Below are positions 34,813 to 44,267 of a DNA stretch of 50,230 nt, in pieces. How positions within the stretch are numbered: the first letter of the stretch is position 1; each line of letters begins with the position of its first letter. Origin of the DNA: an uncultured Eubacterium sp. (lineage in GTDB: Bacteria > Bacillota > Clostridia > Lachnospirales > Lachnospiraceae). Made by a program: the position numbers and the translations under genes. Below the pieces are notes generated by a model that had not been told where the DNA came from, did not search any database, and was given only the letters and a program-made list of their open reading frames with translations. Where the stretch lies: contig CAJTVR010000015.1 of the NCBI GenBank assembly GCA_910580075.1, positions 19,572 to 69,801 of the forward strand. The letters run 5' to 3'.

Positions 34813-36504
34813 ATGCCGGACTGCCAGGAACAGATTTATTCAAATGATTATTTTGATTTTATTATAGCCAGGGAATTTTTAGAAGACCTTCCGGAAATGG
34901 AATTCTGTATGCAGCAGCTGAGTGAAGATTATGAATCTGTGCACTACCAGAGATTTGAAAACGGTGTGGAACTTCAGATGAAAGATGTATCTTACCGGGT
35001 AATTCCAAGATGCTTCGGCCTTTTAAATAATGAGGCTCTTGGGAACAGCGGAATATTAAAAGTCCGGGACCAGCCGAATTTAGCTTTGACGGGACGCGGA
35101 GTTCTGGTAGGGTTTATTGATACAGATTTTGACTATACAAATCCTTTGTTCTGTAATCCCGATGGAACGACCCGCGTGATGAGAATCTGGAATCAGGAAG
35201 ACCGAAACGGAATTCCGCCAAAAGGTTTTTTATACGGAAGCGAGTACACCAGAGAGCAGATTAACGAAGAACTGCTGGCAGATCACGATTCCATGACTGC
35301 AAAAATACCATTTGCAGACGGGCACGGTACATTTCTGGCAGCGCTGGCAGCCGGATCTGAGGATTTTGGAAATCAGTTCAGCGGAGCTGCGCCCGAATGT
35401 GACATAGCTTTTGTGCAGCTAAAGCTTGCAAAGCAGTACTTAAAAGATTTTTATTTCATTCCGGATGAAACACCGGTATTTCAGGAAAATGATATTATGG
35501 CAGGACTGCGCTACCTGAATATGCTGGCGGCCGAACTGCGCAAACCGCTTTCGGTGTGCATAGCATTAGGAACTAATATGGGCAACCGGGGAGGTCTGAG
35601 TCCGATTGCAAGTGCACTGAATGAAATATCCAGACGCAGGCAGCGCTGTGTAACCATTGCATGCGGAAATGAAGCAGATAAAAGACATCATTTTCAAGGC
35701 GGTATTCCCGGGCAGAACGGAGAGGAACGCGTGGAAATCAGTGTGTCCGATGAAGTAGAGGGATTTATCGCAGAAGTGTGGGCTGAAGCGCCGGAATTAT
35801 ATCAGGTAACCGTTGTATCTCCTACCGGCGAACGTTTCCGCGCCCTCCCCTCTGCTCCGGGCAGTCATACAGAATACCAGTTTTTATTTGAAGGCACATC
35901 TGTGACCGTGGACTATCTCCTGACTGGAGCAGTCAATACAAACGAACTGATTTATATCCGCTTTCAAAAACCGATACCGGGAATCTGGGTGTTGAATGTA
36001 TCAGTGCGCAATTTTGCAGACGGCATCTATCATATCTGGCTGCCAATGACCGACATGATATCAGGAGACGCCGTTTTCATCCGTTCCAATCCCGATACAA
36101 CCATTACTGTACCATCAGATGCTGAGATCCCTATTACGGTGGCAGGCTACAACGGCCTGGACGGGAGTATTTACTTTGAGTCAGGGCGCGGTTTTTCTGC
36201 CACCAATGATATCAAACCGGATATAGCTGCTCCTGCTGTAGACGTTTATGGCCCGGTAGGAGAAGGAAAGTTTGAAACACGCAGCGGTACCAGCGTAGCT
36301 TCTGCCATCGCAGCAGGTGCCGGTGCGCTAATGCTGGAATGGACCGGTGTCAGGAGAAATGATATCGGTGCGACGACGGCGAATATTAAGACTTATTTTA
36401 TACGTGGTGCGGTGCGGGATGATTCTAAGAGCTATCCGAATAGAGAGTGGGGCTGGGGACAGTTAGATTTGTATAAGACGTTTGAGAATTTTCGGAATGT
36501 GTGA
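34813..36504 (+). CDS. S8 (subtilisin-type) serine peptidase; 3' end is an integration site
   Basis: A 563-residue subtilase of the type found in tandem sets in Lachnospiraceae, without a signal peptide. The triad is visible: Asp in GFIDTDFDY (about residue 103), His in DGHGTFLA (about 171), Ser in SGTSVASAIAAGAGALMLEW (about 492). A large insertion lies between His and Ser. The protein ends GWGQLDLYKTFENFRNV. The 55 bases coding for this end occur twice more downstream, at the ends of two islands, so the gene's 3' end serves as attachment site while staying intact. Confidence 0.92.
   Translation: MPDCQEQIYSNDYFDFIIAREFLEDLPEMEFCMQQLSEDYESVHYQRFENGVELQMKDVSYRVIPRCFGLLNNEALGNSGILKVRDQPNLALTGRGVLVGFIDTDFDYTNPLFCNPDGTTRVMRIWNQEDRNGIPPKGFLYGSEYTREQINEELLADHDSMTAKIPFADGHGTFLAALAAGSEDFGNQFSGAAPECDIAFVQLKLAKQYLKDFYFIPDETPVFQENDIMAGLRYLNMLAAELRKPLSVCIALGTNMGNRGGLSPIASALNEISRRRQRCVTIACGNEADKRHHFQGGIPGQNGEERVEISVSDEVEGFIAEVWAEAPELYQVTVVSPTGERFRALPSAPGSHTEYQFLFEGTSVTVDYLLTGAVNTNELIYIRFQKPIPGIWVLNVSVRNFADGIYHIWLPMTDMISGDAVFIRSNPDTTITVPSDAEIPITVAGYNGLDGSIYFESGRGFSATNDIKPDIAAPAVDVYGPVGEGKFETRSGTSVASAIAAGAGALMLEWTGVRRNDIGATTANIKTYFIRGAVRDDSKSYPNREWGWGQLDLYKTFENFRNV
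36450..36504 (+). repeat. Attachment core, copy O (end of the S8 gene)
   Basis: A 55-bp stretch from the penultimate Gly-Trp to the stop codon of the S8 peptidase. Copies with 53/55 identity (46544-46598) and, between those two distal copies, 51/55 identity (50172-50226) close the two islands. All differences are silent in the peptidase frame. I interpret this as the left boundary (attL) of island 1. Confidence 0.8.
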
Positions 36505-36538
36505 AGTTATTTAGAAAAAGTGTATAGGTACAGAGCAT

Positions 36539-36576
36539 ATCAGCGGAATACTTGTAAAATTAGGTATTCCGCTGAT
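36539..36576 (+). terminator. Terminator of the S8 gene at the left end of island 1
   Basis: ATCAGCGGAATAC pairs with GTATTCCGCTGAT (13 bp), followed by TTGATTTT. A similar hairpin stands at the same place after the second core copy (46641-46679), so the left end of each island carries its own terminator. Confidence 0.75.
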
Positions 36577-36926
36577 TTGATTTTCACAGAAGACAATAAA
36601 GATAAAAGATATATGCAAAATTATTTTGTTGAAGTTATAATTATAAAAAGATATAATTAGGATAAAAATGATCTTTTGGAATAATAGGTAAAAATTTTAT
36701 GTCCTCAAATCCAAGAAATAAGTGTAAAGCATTTATTTTCAGCAAAAAAATGAGTTATTAGAATGAACAATACATATATTGAATGTAACTTGGATAAATG
36801 TTATTGGAGAGAGTTTTCTGATTGCAAGAAAAAAGAATAAAAGTATTTACAAATGATTTTTTGAAAATTAAGGTACAATTACTATGCGCTGTCATATCAT
36901 AAAGTTTTTTCAGAAGGGAGAAATAA

Positions 36927-37700
36927 ATGGGAAAATTAAAAAACAAATATTATTCGTATATTAAGAACAACATTTTAATAAAAGATGTTTGTGATAAACT
37001 GGGTATAATGACAAAGAGGACAGGGAATGATTTTATTTGTTCTTGTATTTTCCATAGTGAAACAAATCCTTCTATGCATATTAGATCTGATAAAAACACT
37101 TTTTATTGTTATGGGTGCGGAAAGAGCGGAGATTTATTCACAATAATAAAACAAAAGCTGAATTGTTCTTTACAGGAATGTGTTGAGTGGATTGAGAAGA
37201 CTTATCCATGGGTATTGGAAGAAAAGCCAGATTTTTATGGGAATGAATCTGAAAATAGGAAAAAGAGCGGGTATGAAATAGCATATGAAACGTATGCAGA
37301 TATGAATGAGACAGAAATATTACGTATGCAGGAATATGCGAAGAAAAGAAAATATAATGTAAAGTTTTTATCAGAACGCGGGATTTTTTTTGCCTCTGGA
37401 AGAAAGCTTTGCGATACATTTATAAAAAAAGCAGATGCTTTTATTGAAGAGATGGATCTGCTGCAGGATGTATATTTAATAAAGCCGCTGCCTCTTGGAA
37501 AAGGCCATATAGATGTACATTACAAAGATTTTTGTGAAGATGATAGAATTATTATTACATCAAGGAATGAATATTCGGAGATTGTTGGTTTCGCCGGCAG
37601 GAGTGTGCGGGATGATCAGAGGGGTTCAAATATCTGTTTACAAAAAAACTTCCGAAATCCAATATATTATATCGACTGGATTGGGTTCGCAGTCAATTGA
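36927..37700 (+). CDS. CHC2 zinc-finger primase-like N-terminal part of the RT system
   Basis: A 257-residue frame with a DnaG-type CHC2 zinc finger: CSCIFHSETNPSMHI then FYCYGCGKSGDLFTIIK (the CxxxH and CxxC zinc ligands). It continues with a region like the primase catalytic N-part (DDRIIITSRNEYSEIVGFAGRSVRD). The frame should next read KYLFTKKLPKSNILYRLDW, as in DnaG-like proteins, but that sequence lies one frame away (from about 37622), and this frame ends a few codons later at 37700. The break lies at GGGG (37621-37624). An A_AAA_AAC heptamer in the right phase (37643-37649) follows. AGAAGGGAG precedes the ATG. The zinc finger suggests binding of a DNA or RNA template. Confidence 0.82.
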   Translation: MGKLKNKYYSYIKNNILIKDVCDKLGIMTKRTGNDFICSCIFHSETNPSMHIRSDKNTFYCYGCGKSGDLFTIIKQKLNCSLQECVEWIEKTYPWVLEEKPDFYGNESENRKKSGYEIAYETYADMNETEILRMQEYAKKRKYNVKFLSERGIFFASGRKLCDTFIKKADAFIEEMDLLQDVYLIKPLPLGKGHIDVHYKDFCEDDRIIITSRNEYSEIVGFAGRSVRDDQRGSNICLQKNFRNPIYYIDWIGFAVN

Positions 37701-40700
37701 AGCAAGATGAGAAAGATAGAAAAATTTATATTGTGGAAGGTATGTTTGATGCGCTGAGATTAGAGAGTATGAATTGTCTGGCAGTTGCAATTATGGGCAG
37801 CCGGCTGTTAACTAATCAGGCTGCATTACTTGGAAGAACTTTAAAGTCTGTAAATGCAGACGTTTCACTTGTGTTGTATTTGGACTCGGATGAAGCTGGA
37901 CGTAAAGGAACTGTGGCAAGTATAAAAAATATATGGAAAAATGATATTTTAAGATGCTGTTATCTGACGGTTGCGATACGTGAGAGTGATGAAAAAGATC
38001 CAGATGAAGCATATGAAAATGGAAATGATGAAAAAACTGTCTCTTATACAGCATTTGAATTTTTGATGCGGTATCAGTTAGCAGATAATGGAGAAGATCT
38101 GGCTGGGATACAAGTAAAAAATCGGTATGAAAATATATCTGCAGAAAAAAGAATCAGGGTTCTTCGCCGTATAGAAGACATTCTGACACAAAAAGAGTGG
38201 CATGACGTATTTTCATGGTATGATACTGTTTTCAATACTGCGCATCTAAAGGAAGACATTTCGGATGCAATGTTTGCATATCAGGCTGTTTGTAAATTTA
38301 TAAAAGCAGACTATCATAGAACTATTGAAAAACAGAGTAAAGGAGAAGGTAACGAAAAAAATATTGATAAAGTGAAAAAAAGTTTCCATTATCATATGCA
38401 GACAGCGCTGCAAATAGCGAGAACCAGTTATGGACGTGAAGAAATCTCACTGGACGATTCGTCTTGGGAGAGAATTGCGCTTGGTTCAGATGCTGTTTTT
38501 GAATATCTCTACGAGAGTCTGAAAAGACATGAAAGCATACAAATTCCGATGATAACGATGCAGGTGCCAAAAAAATTAGGAATATCAAGGAAAAAAGCTT
38601 TATACTGTCATGAAGAATTAGTGCTGCATCAATATATACTAAATGAACTTTTGTCAGAAGGAGCTGATGTAAATTATGAAAAGTTCATACCTGCGGTTCG
38701 ATACCGGAAAGAAAGTGGAATCTACCTGACGGGCTATGGCTATTGGGATGTTATCAAAGAAAATGTAAGTTTTGCCTATCAAATTGATATGTCCGTAATT
38801 GACGGCAGCGCTGAAATAAAGAATGGGATGTTTCGTCCGTTTTATGATTGCTGGAAATCTTATATAGACTATATTCAGGACGGAATTGAAAAATTAAAAG
38901 GAGAAAGGGTTTACCGTGTTAAACTGGATATTGAGGGATTTTATGATCATATACGCAGGTTTGTTATAAGGGATTCGCTTTATGATCCAATTTTACAGGC
39001 ATTGCGAAGTGATGAGGATAAATTTGAATGTTTTGGTGAACGAGATGCTGTCCAATATGAACGAGCAGATTATGTGATTAACTGGATTTTGGATGAATTA
39101 TTTAAAGAAGATTATTATGATCCGGAAACAGGCAAATGTGAACAAAAAGAACAGTATGACTGTGGGATACCACAGGGGCCTGATTTGTCTGCTTATGCGG
39201 CAAATGTGGCATTATTTTCTGTGGATAAAAAAGTATGGCAAATTATAGAGCGCGTAAATCAGGATTGTAAGGAAAATGAGATCAATGCCCGCTATGCAAG
39301 ATATGTAGACGATATGATTATCATTGCATCTTCACCTAAAATATTAATGGAAATTAAATCTGCCATTGCAGAACTGCTGTATGATATAGGTCTGAATTTA
39401 AGTCCTAAAACAGAAGATGCAGATGGTATAACTAAGGAAGAAGCTGCTGACTGGACTTTGGAGGAGCGGGGAGGTTTTGGCGTATCAGCAGCATTTGACA
39501 TGCCTGATGATATTATGGATTCCTTAATAGAAGAATATGAAGATTATGAGGTTACGGACCGCCGGGGCGCATTGAAGCTGCTGCAGGGGAATTTATATGC
39601 GCTGTTATATGAAGGAATCGAAAAAGAAGAAATGGATTTTGAGTCGTTGCTTGGTGTAGTTTTTCAGACAGAGGAGATCCGTTACAGGGATATTGTCCGT
39701 TTTAGTGAAATGATACTTTTTTATGCCGGCAAGATGGAAGATAATCTTTTGACTGCATTCAAAAAAATATGGGAACATGGAAAGAAAAAAAGCCGAAGCA
39801 GCGCACTGTTTATGGAAGAAGGACTGGATATCCTAGCGTTTTTAGATGGATGCTGTGGGATACTAAAGCGGCGGAAACAATACAGAACTAAGAAATCATC
39901 TGAAAAATGGGAAAGTGTGGAAAATAAGATTTGGACGGACTGGGAAGAAATCCATAGCAGTATAGTAATGCAGATTGATAAATATGAGATTTTAAAAACC
40001 AATCGCTGGATAATAGAATTTAAAATATTGGAAATTCAGGCATTGTTAGAGAAGGATGTGCAGATAAACCATATGGAAGATCAGGCGGATCATGAGTATT
40101 GGTTTCGCTGGCAGTGGCACGCAGCGAAAAAAGGTGATGTTCAGATTGCACTACAGCCTAAAAATGAAAATTTGCTGCAGGATTTTCAGTATTGTATAGC
40201 AGTATTTTCAAATATAAATGGACAAAAAACATATCGGGATCTGCAAAGCAGATTTAAAAATCACAGACGGTATGGTAAGGGGAAATCTGATAACGCATTG
40301 ACTGCCTGCTTTAAGATATGGTTTCATGATACGCAGGCAGACGGCTTGCACAAAGAAAGAAAGCAGACCGCTCTTAGGATATTATTGAATACACTTTCGG
40401 AAGAATATCGGGCTGAAATAATAGACAGCAACCTTATATTGAAACAGTTTCTGGTGTTTAATGAAACTGAAAGCCATATAGGGAAATATGAGTTTCTGCC
40501 AGTATTTCCAGGAGTGAAGTATCCAGGCATTATGACAGCGGTTAAGGATGAAAAAAATAGTATCTGTAAGATCATAAGAACAGATTTCATTGAAGATAAG
40601 GAAGGTAACGTATTAGATCCTAATGACTGGGTTATGATAGAGCAGGAAACAGAAAACAGGCAGTGGCGTTATGAGAAAAATCTGCTTGGAGAAGAGAAAA

Positions 40701-42481
40701 CAAAACAAGAGATCAGGTATGTGCAATTGGCCGATTATTGTTATGAGAAAGATAATATGGACGCGTTTCAATGCCTGCTAAATATTTATAAGATTTATCC
40801 AATGTTAAGCGAGAAGCTTAAAAAGGCAGAAACGCAATTAGATAAAGATGGTAAAAAACTGATTGTATCCAAAAGAAATGTCTTGCTGGCATTGGATACA
40901 AATGATGCCGTTTCGGAAATTATTGTTGATAATGCATATTTAATACCAGAAGAAAATACGTTAGATGTTGCAGCGGTGGAAGAAGGAGAGGGAAAATATG
41001 AGCTGAAGATTGTATATAAAGAGGGAACAGCATATTGGATCAGTGGTTATTTATTAAAAGATGCGTGCCATATGGATGAGATTATGCTTCGTGGAAGATC
41101 CTGCGAAGATTTTAATGATATTGAAATGTTAAAATATTCTCTGGCAAAACTGTGCGGTACACCTGTACAGTATGAGAACAAAGGAAAAAGGTCATATGAA
41201 AAATCTATAGAACGTACAATAGAATTGATTGGCAGTTATCTAAAAAATGAAAATTGTAGGGAAATTTGTTTGGAAGATGCAAAAATAACGAATAAATTTA
41301 TTGCAAAGAGAATGGAGACGGATTTAAATACATTATTTGATACTGGACTTTTTTGCAGTATATGGGCAAAAAAATATCTTTCTTATGATTCTGGAAGGCT
41401 TTTGGAACAATTGAAAGAAATCCGCCCTTGTAAGTATGATCTTGAAAGAAGGGTTCCGAAATTATATAGTCATTTGGCAGACTGTATATATCAGATTTCA
41501 GGCGAGGGAGAGGAATTTATTGGCTTAAGGATTCTTTCAGCAGGTTTATTTGCGGACTGCATTTTGATGCATCTTCGTATGCAGGTTTTGGGGTGTATTC
41601 ATTCACTGGACAAGCAGCAGCGGGACAGGTTTATAAAAGATGCATCTGAAACAGGACTGGATATGTCACTTCAGGAATTAGAGCTTACAGGCAAAGAAAC
41701 ACTGATAACAAAAGTAAACCTGAGCCTGAATAAAATATTTATAAATTTGTTAAAAGCGCAGTCAGAAGAAAGAGGAATCCAGTATATTACACATTTAGGA
41801 TGGCTGGTTCTTTTGTCAAAAATATGTGAGATCGACAAGGAGACAGGATATATTGTTGGAAATACGACCAAAAACGAGATACATAGAAAAAAGATTGCTC
41901 AAAATTTACGTAAAGTCTGTCAGGTTATTAAACAGGATGAACAGAAAAAAACGACAGTTCGATTGGAGTATCCTTTTGAAGATATGGGTGAAATGCTTGT
42001 ATTGTGGACAAGAGATAATGTAATTGAAATTTTGAATTGCTTAAAACGTGTCGATCAATATTATGGAATAAATGCTGTAAGGGTTCTATCTGAGAATTAC
42101 AGCCAGACTATACAGAAAAAGCGTGTTGTCATTGAATCAGAAGAGGGGAATTTTAATGAACTTCCTCATTTTTGCACATTTGCAAAAAGGGGGCAAAATA
42201 TTTGTGACAAAGAATGTGATGTGGAAAACCGAATAAAATCCATTTATTCAGTTTCCTTTATTAATGGAAAAGTTGCAGGAATATCTACGATTGATAGGAT
42301 GTTTGGTGAACTGCTCCAGCTTTGGGAAGGCAAGACACAGTTAGCAGCAATAAGTGGAAGCAAAAAAACAGAAGATATTTCAATGCAGCAGACAAAAGGA
42401 ATAGCAGGAGAAACAGAAGAAAATATTGCAGCTATGCAGCAGACAAAAAAATTGCGGCTGAAACAAAAGCAATTATTGTAA
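37697..42481 (+). CDS. TOPRIM plus reverse transcriptase, large middle part of the system
   Basis: A frame of 1,594 codons, open upstream to about 37622; the nominal TTG at 37697 has no ribosome site. It starts with a TOPRIM domain (IYIVEGMFDALRL with the Glu, LVLYLDSDEAGRKG with the DxD). A helical region follows. A reverse transcriptase core spans about residues 405-590: VKLDIEGFYDHI, GIPQGPDLSAYAANVAL, ARYVDDMIII (YVDD at about 536) and GLNLSPKTE. About 1,000 mostly helical residues come next and are unassigned. The end (IAAMQQTKK) runs into A7, after which the continuation IAAETKAIIVND lies in the -1 frame. RTs with a C-terminal nitrilase are known as DRT type 1; the CHC2/TOPRIM front is not part of that as I know it. 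Confidence 0.85.
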   Translation: MKQDEKDRKIYIVEGMFDALRLESMNCLAVAIMGSRLLTNQAALLGRTLKSVNADVSLVLYLDSDEAGRKGTVASIKNIWKNDILRCCYLTVAIRESDEKDPDEAYENGNDEKTVSYTAFEFLMRYQLADNGEDLAGIQVKNRYENISAEKRIRVLRRIEDILTQKEWHDVFSWYDTVFNTAHLKEDISDAMFAYQAVCKFIKADYHRTIEKQSKGEGNEKNIDKVKKSFHYHMQTALQIARTSYGREEISLDDSSWERIALGSDAVFEYLYESLKRHESIQIPMITMQVPKKLGISRKKALYCHEELVLHQYILNELLSEGADVNYEKFIPAVRYRKESGIYLTGYGYWDVIKENVSFAYQIDMSVIDGSAEIKNGMFRPFYDCWKSYIDYIQDGIEKLKGERVYRVKLDIEGFYDHIRRFVIRDSLYDPILQALRSDEDKFECFGERDAVQYERADYVINWILDELFKEDYYDPETGKCEQKEQYDCGIPQGPDLSAYAANVALFSVDKKVWQIIERVNQDCKENEINARYARYVDDMIIIASSPKILMEIKSAIAELLYDIGLNLSPKTEDADGITKEEAADWTLEERGGFGVSAAFDMPDDIMDSLIEEYEDYEVTDRRGALKLLQGNLYALLYEGIEKEEMDFESLLGVVFQTEEIRYRDIVRFSEMILFYAGKMEDNLLTAFKKIWEHGKKKSRSSALFMEEGLDILAFLDGCCGILKRRKQYRTKKSSEKWESVENKIWTDWEEIHSSIVMQIDKYEILKTNRWIIEFKILEIQALLEKDVQINHMEDQADHEYWFRWQWHAAKKGDVQIALQPKNENLLQDFQYCIAVFSNINGQKTYRDLQSRFKNHRRYGKGKSDNALTACFKIWFHDTQADGLHKERKQTALRILLNTLSEEYRAEIIDSNLILKQFLVFNETESHIGKYEFLPVFPGVKYPGIMTAVKDEKNSICKIIRTDFIEDKEGNVLDPNDWVMIEQETENRQWRYEKNLLGEEKTKQEIRYVQLADYCYEKDNMDAFQCLLNIYKIYPMLSEKLKKAETQLDKDGKKLIVSKRNVLLALDTNDAVSEIIVDNAYLIPEENTLDVAAVEEGEGKYELKIVYKEGTAYWISGYLLKDACHMDEIMLRGRSCEDFNDIEMLKYSLAKLCGTPVQYENKGKRSYEKSIERTIELIGSYLKNENCREICLEDAKITNKFIAKRMETDLNTLFDTGLFCSIWAKKYLSYDSGRLLEQLKEIRPCKYDLERRVPKLYSHLADCIYQISGEGEEFIGLRILSAGLFADCILMHLRMQVLGCIHSLDKQQRDRFIKDASETGLDMSLQELELTGKETLITKVNLSLNKIFINLLKAQSEERGIQYITHLGWLVLLSKICEIDKETGYIVGNTTKNEIHRKKIAQNLRKVCQVIKQDEQKKTTVRLEYPFEDMGEMLVLWTRDNVIEILNCLKRVDQYYGINAVRVLSENYSQTIQKKRVVIESEEGNFNELPHFCTFAKRGQNICDKECDVENRIKSIYSVSFINGKVAGISTIDRMFGELLQLWEGKTQLAAISGSKKTEDISMQQTKGIAGETEENIAAMQQTKKLRLKQKQLL

Positions 42482-42486
42482 ATGAT

Positions 42487-43065
42487 ATGAAAAATGAATG
42501 CTCCATTAGGGATGATACAATTGACAGGTTTTATAAAGTCCAGAGAAGTATGTGGAAAAAAAGGGGGAAGAACAGATTTTTTGTGAATACTCATAGGATT
42601 GCTTTATTCCAGTATAGGATCGATTCCAGCTATCAGCATCCTGAAGCAGAAAGATGTCAATTAACAGAAGAAAAGACTGAAACAGATCACAGGCAGATAG
42701 ATCAGCAGATGATTGAAAATGTGATACAAGCAGATGGAAGCTGCGCAGAATTTCGAAGGAGAGAGCTGCTTGAAAAAGTAATGGAGATTTGCAGCGACTT
42801 TGATGTGGATATTTTACTTTTGCCCGAATATTCGGTTCGTCCAGAAACGGTTGAGTGGATGAGGGAAGTATTGGATGATGAGCAAAAAGGGTATAAGTTC
42901 TCAATCTGGGCGGGGACATACCGAATACCGGTTGGATATAATTTTTCAAATCTTCATATTGCAGATAAATACAAATTAAATGAAAGAATCTACTGGCATT
43001 CAGCTCCGCTTCCAGTGATTACCAAAAATAAAGATAATGAAGCAGAAAATTATGAAGAAATTTAA
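42487..43065 (+). CDS. Nitrilase-domain N-terminal half
   Basis: The frame has no ribosome site before the ATG at 42487, and coding sense extends upstream to the A7 run at 42445, overlapping the RT frame. So this is probably the continuation of the RT protein after a -1 shift. It carries the first strand of a carbon-nitrogen hydrolase (NRFFVNTHRIALFQYRI) and the catalytic Glu (DVDILLLPEYSVRPETVEWM), then FSIWAGTYRIP. It ends at TAA (43063-43065) within AAATTTAAAAAA. The other catalytic residues lie in the next frame, so this piece alone cannot be a working nitrilase. Confidence 0.72.
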   Translation: MKNECSIRDDTIDRFYKVQRSMWKKRGKNRFFVNTHRIALFQYRIDSSYQHPEAERCQLTEEKTETDHRQIDQQMIENVIQADGSCAEFRRRELLEKVMEICSDFDVDILLLPEYSVRPETVEWMREVLDDEQKGYKFSIWAGTYRIPVGYNFSNLHIADKYKLNERIYWHSAPLPVITKNKDNEAENYEEI

Positions 43066-44143
43066 AAAATATCCGGCGGTTACACTGCATGAAGATATCA
43101 ATCCAACACCAGCTTACTGGATTGAAAATGGATTTTCGCCAGTTATGCATCAATACGCCAGGGATTTGTCTGAAAAAAATGAAAGAGAGCTTATGCCTTA
43201 TTTCTTTGACGCGAGAGATGATGTAATTGAGGTAATTTGTGCAGAGTTATTTGCTCTTGCGTCCATTAGTAATTACCCCAGTTTTTTGAAAGAATCGATT
43301 TGTGCATATGAAAGTTATCGGAATAAAGATGTCCAGGGTAAAAATCATCTGTATTCTGATGAATATAAAAAGTACGAAGAAAATATGCTAAAAGATATAA
43401 AAAATTTTGGAATGTTTACTGCGATTTATCAAAGAGTAAACAAGTATCTGCGGACGCCTATTATTCTTGTTCCGGCCTGTACTACGCGTGCAGTAGATTA
43501 TTATGTATTTGGCCAGGGATTTTATTTGTCAGCAGGATTGAAAACAGTTTTTTGTAATGCAGTTGGAACAGGTGGCAGAGGGGGAAGCTGTTTTATAGGG
43601 CAGGATTCATGGGATAATAGGAAAATCACCAGAAACCCTTATTTAATGGCAAATACAGTTTATAGTGGTTTAAAGCCTGGCATTTATATGCAGACTTCCG
43701 AATACAAGGATAGGGGTGCATTAGGAGACAGAGAGCAGGCACTGCTGATCTGTGATGTCAGCCCTGATATGGAAAAGGGACAGCCAAATGCGGAATCCAT
43801 GCTGGATGGGCTTTCTGTTGTTGCACATATTCCTGTATTTGAAGAAAAAATATTAGCAAAAGAATGCATGGATTTTTCAAAGTGCAGGAAATGTAATGAA
43901 TATGAAAAGGGACTTTTAAAAGACAAGCAGGGAAGGACGAAGAAAAATTTAGAACGTATCGCAGTACATTGCGAGAATTTATCTGATATTCATATGTCAT
44001 ATGATGATAAGGAAATGTTAGATGTAATTAAGTCAATGATAGATTTGGGTAAAAATTATGATAGTGAATGGTTTGTGCGAAGAGCAGAGTGTTATGCGGA
44101 AAATTATAAAATATATCCACAGATGTGGGTGCCGCCGGCGTGA
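43037..44143 (+). CDS. Nitrilase-domain C-terminal half
   Basis: This frame completes the nitrilase fold: KKYPAVTLHED (likely catalytic Lys region), DDVIEVICAELFAL (likely the nucleophile Cys, in the CxxL context of the family), IILVPACTTRAVDYY, and KTVFCNAVGTGG followed by SCFIGQDSW. The C-terminal part has a cluster CMDFSKCRKCNEYEKG. The nominal ATG at 43037 overlaps the previous frame and has no ribosome site. If one T of the run at 43061-43063 is dropped, the text reads NYEEIKKYPAVTLHED through the break. In DRT type 1 proteins the nitrilase is required for phage defence and follows the RT in one chain. Confidence 0.75.
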   Translation: MKQKIMKKFKKYPAVTLHEDINPTPAYWIENGFSPVMHQYARDLSEKNERELMPYFFDARDDVIEVICAELFALASISNYPSFLKESICAYESYRNKDVQGKNHLYSDEYKKYEENMLKDIKNFGMFTAIYQRVNKYLRTPIILVPACTTRAVDYYVFGQGFYLSAGLKTVFCNAVGTGGRGGSCFIGQDSWDNRKITRNPYLMANTVYSGLKPGIYMQTSEYKDRGALGDREQALLICDVSPDMEKGQPNAESMLDGLSVVAHIPVFEEKILAKECMDFSKCRKCNEYEKGLLKDKQGRTKKNLERIAVHCENLSDIHMSYDDKEMLDVIKSMIDLGKNYDSEWFVRRAECYAENYKIYPQMWVPPA

Positions 44144-44267
44144 CAGATTGGCTTTATGCTGAGATTGATTATCGAAATTTTTTAGAAAGTAAAGGTGATT
44201 ATTGCATACAAATGCCGAAGAAAAAATGAAATTCTGAAAAGATGCTGCTATTATATATTATGTCTTG

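Noticed and set aside
37697..42481. Group II intron or retron RT
   Set aside because: The protein lacks a maturase domain, and no intron RNA or retron msr/msd-like structure is seen next to it. The CHC2/TOPRIM and nitrilase context points to a defence-type RT.
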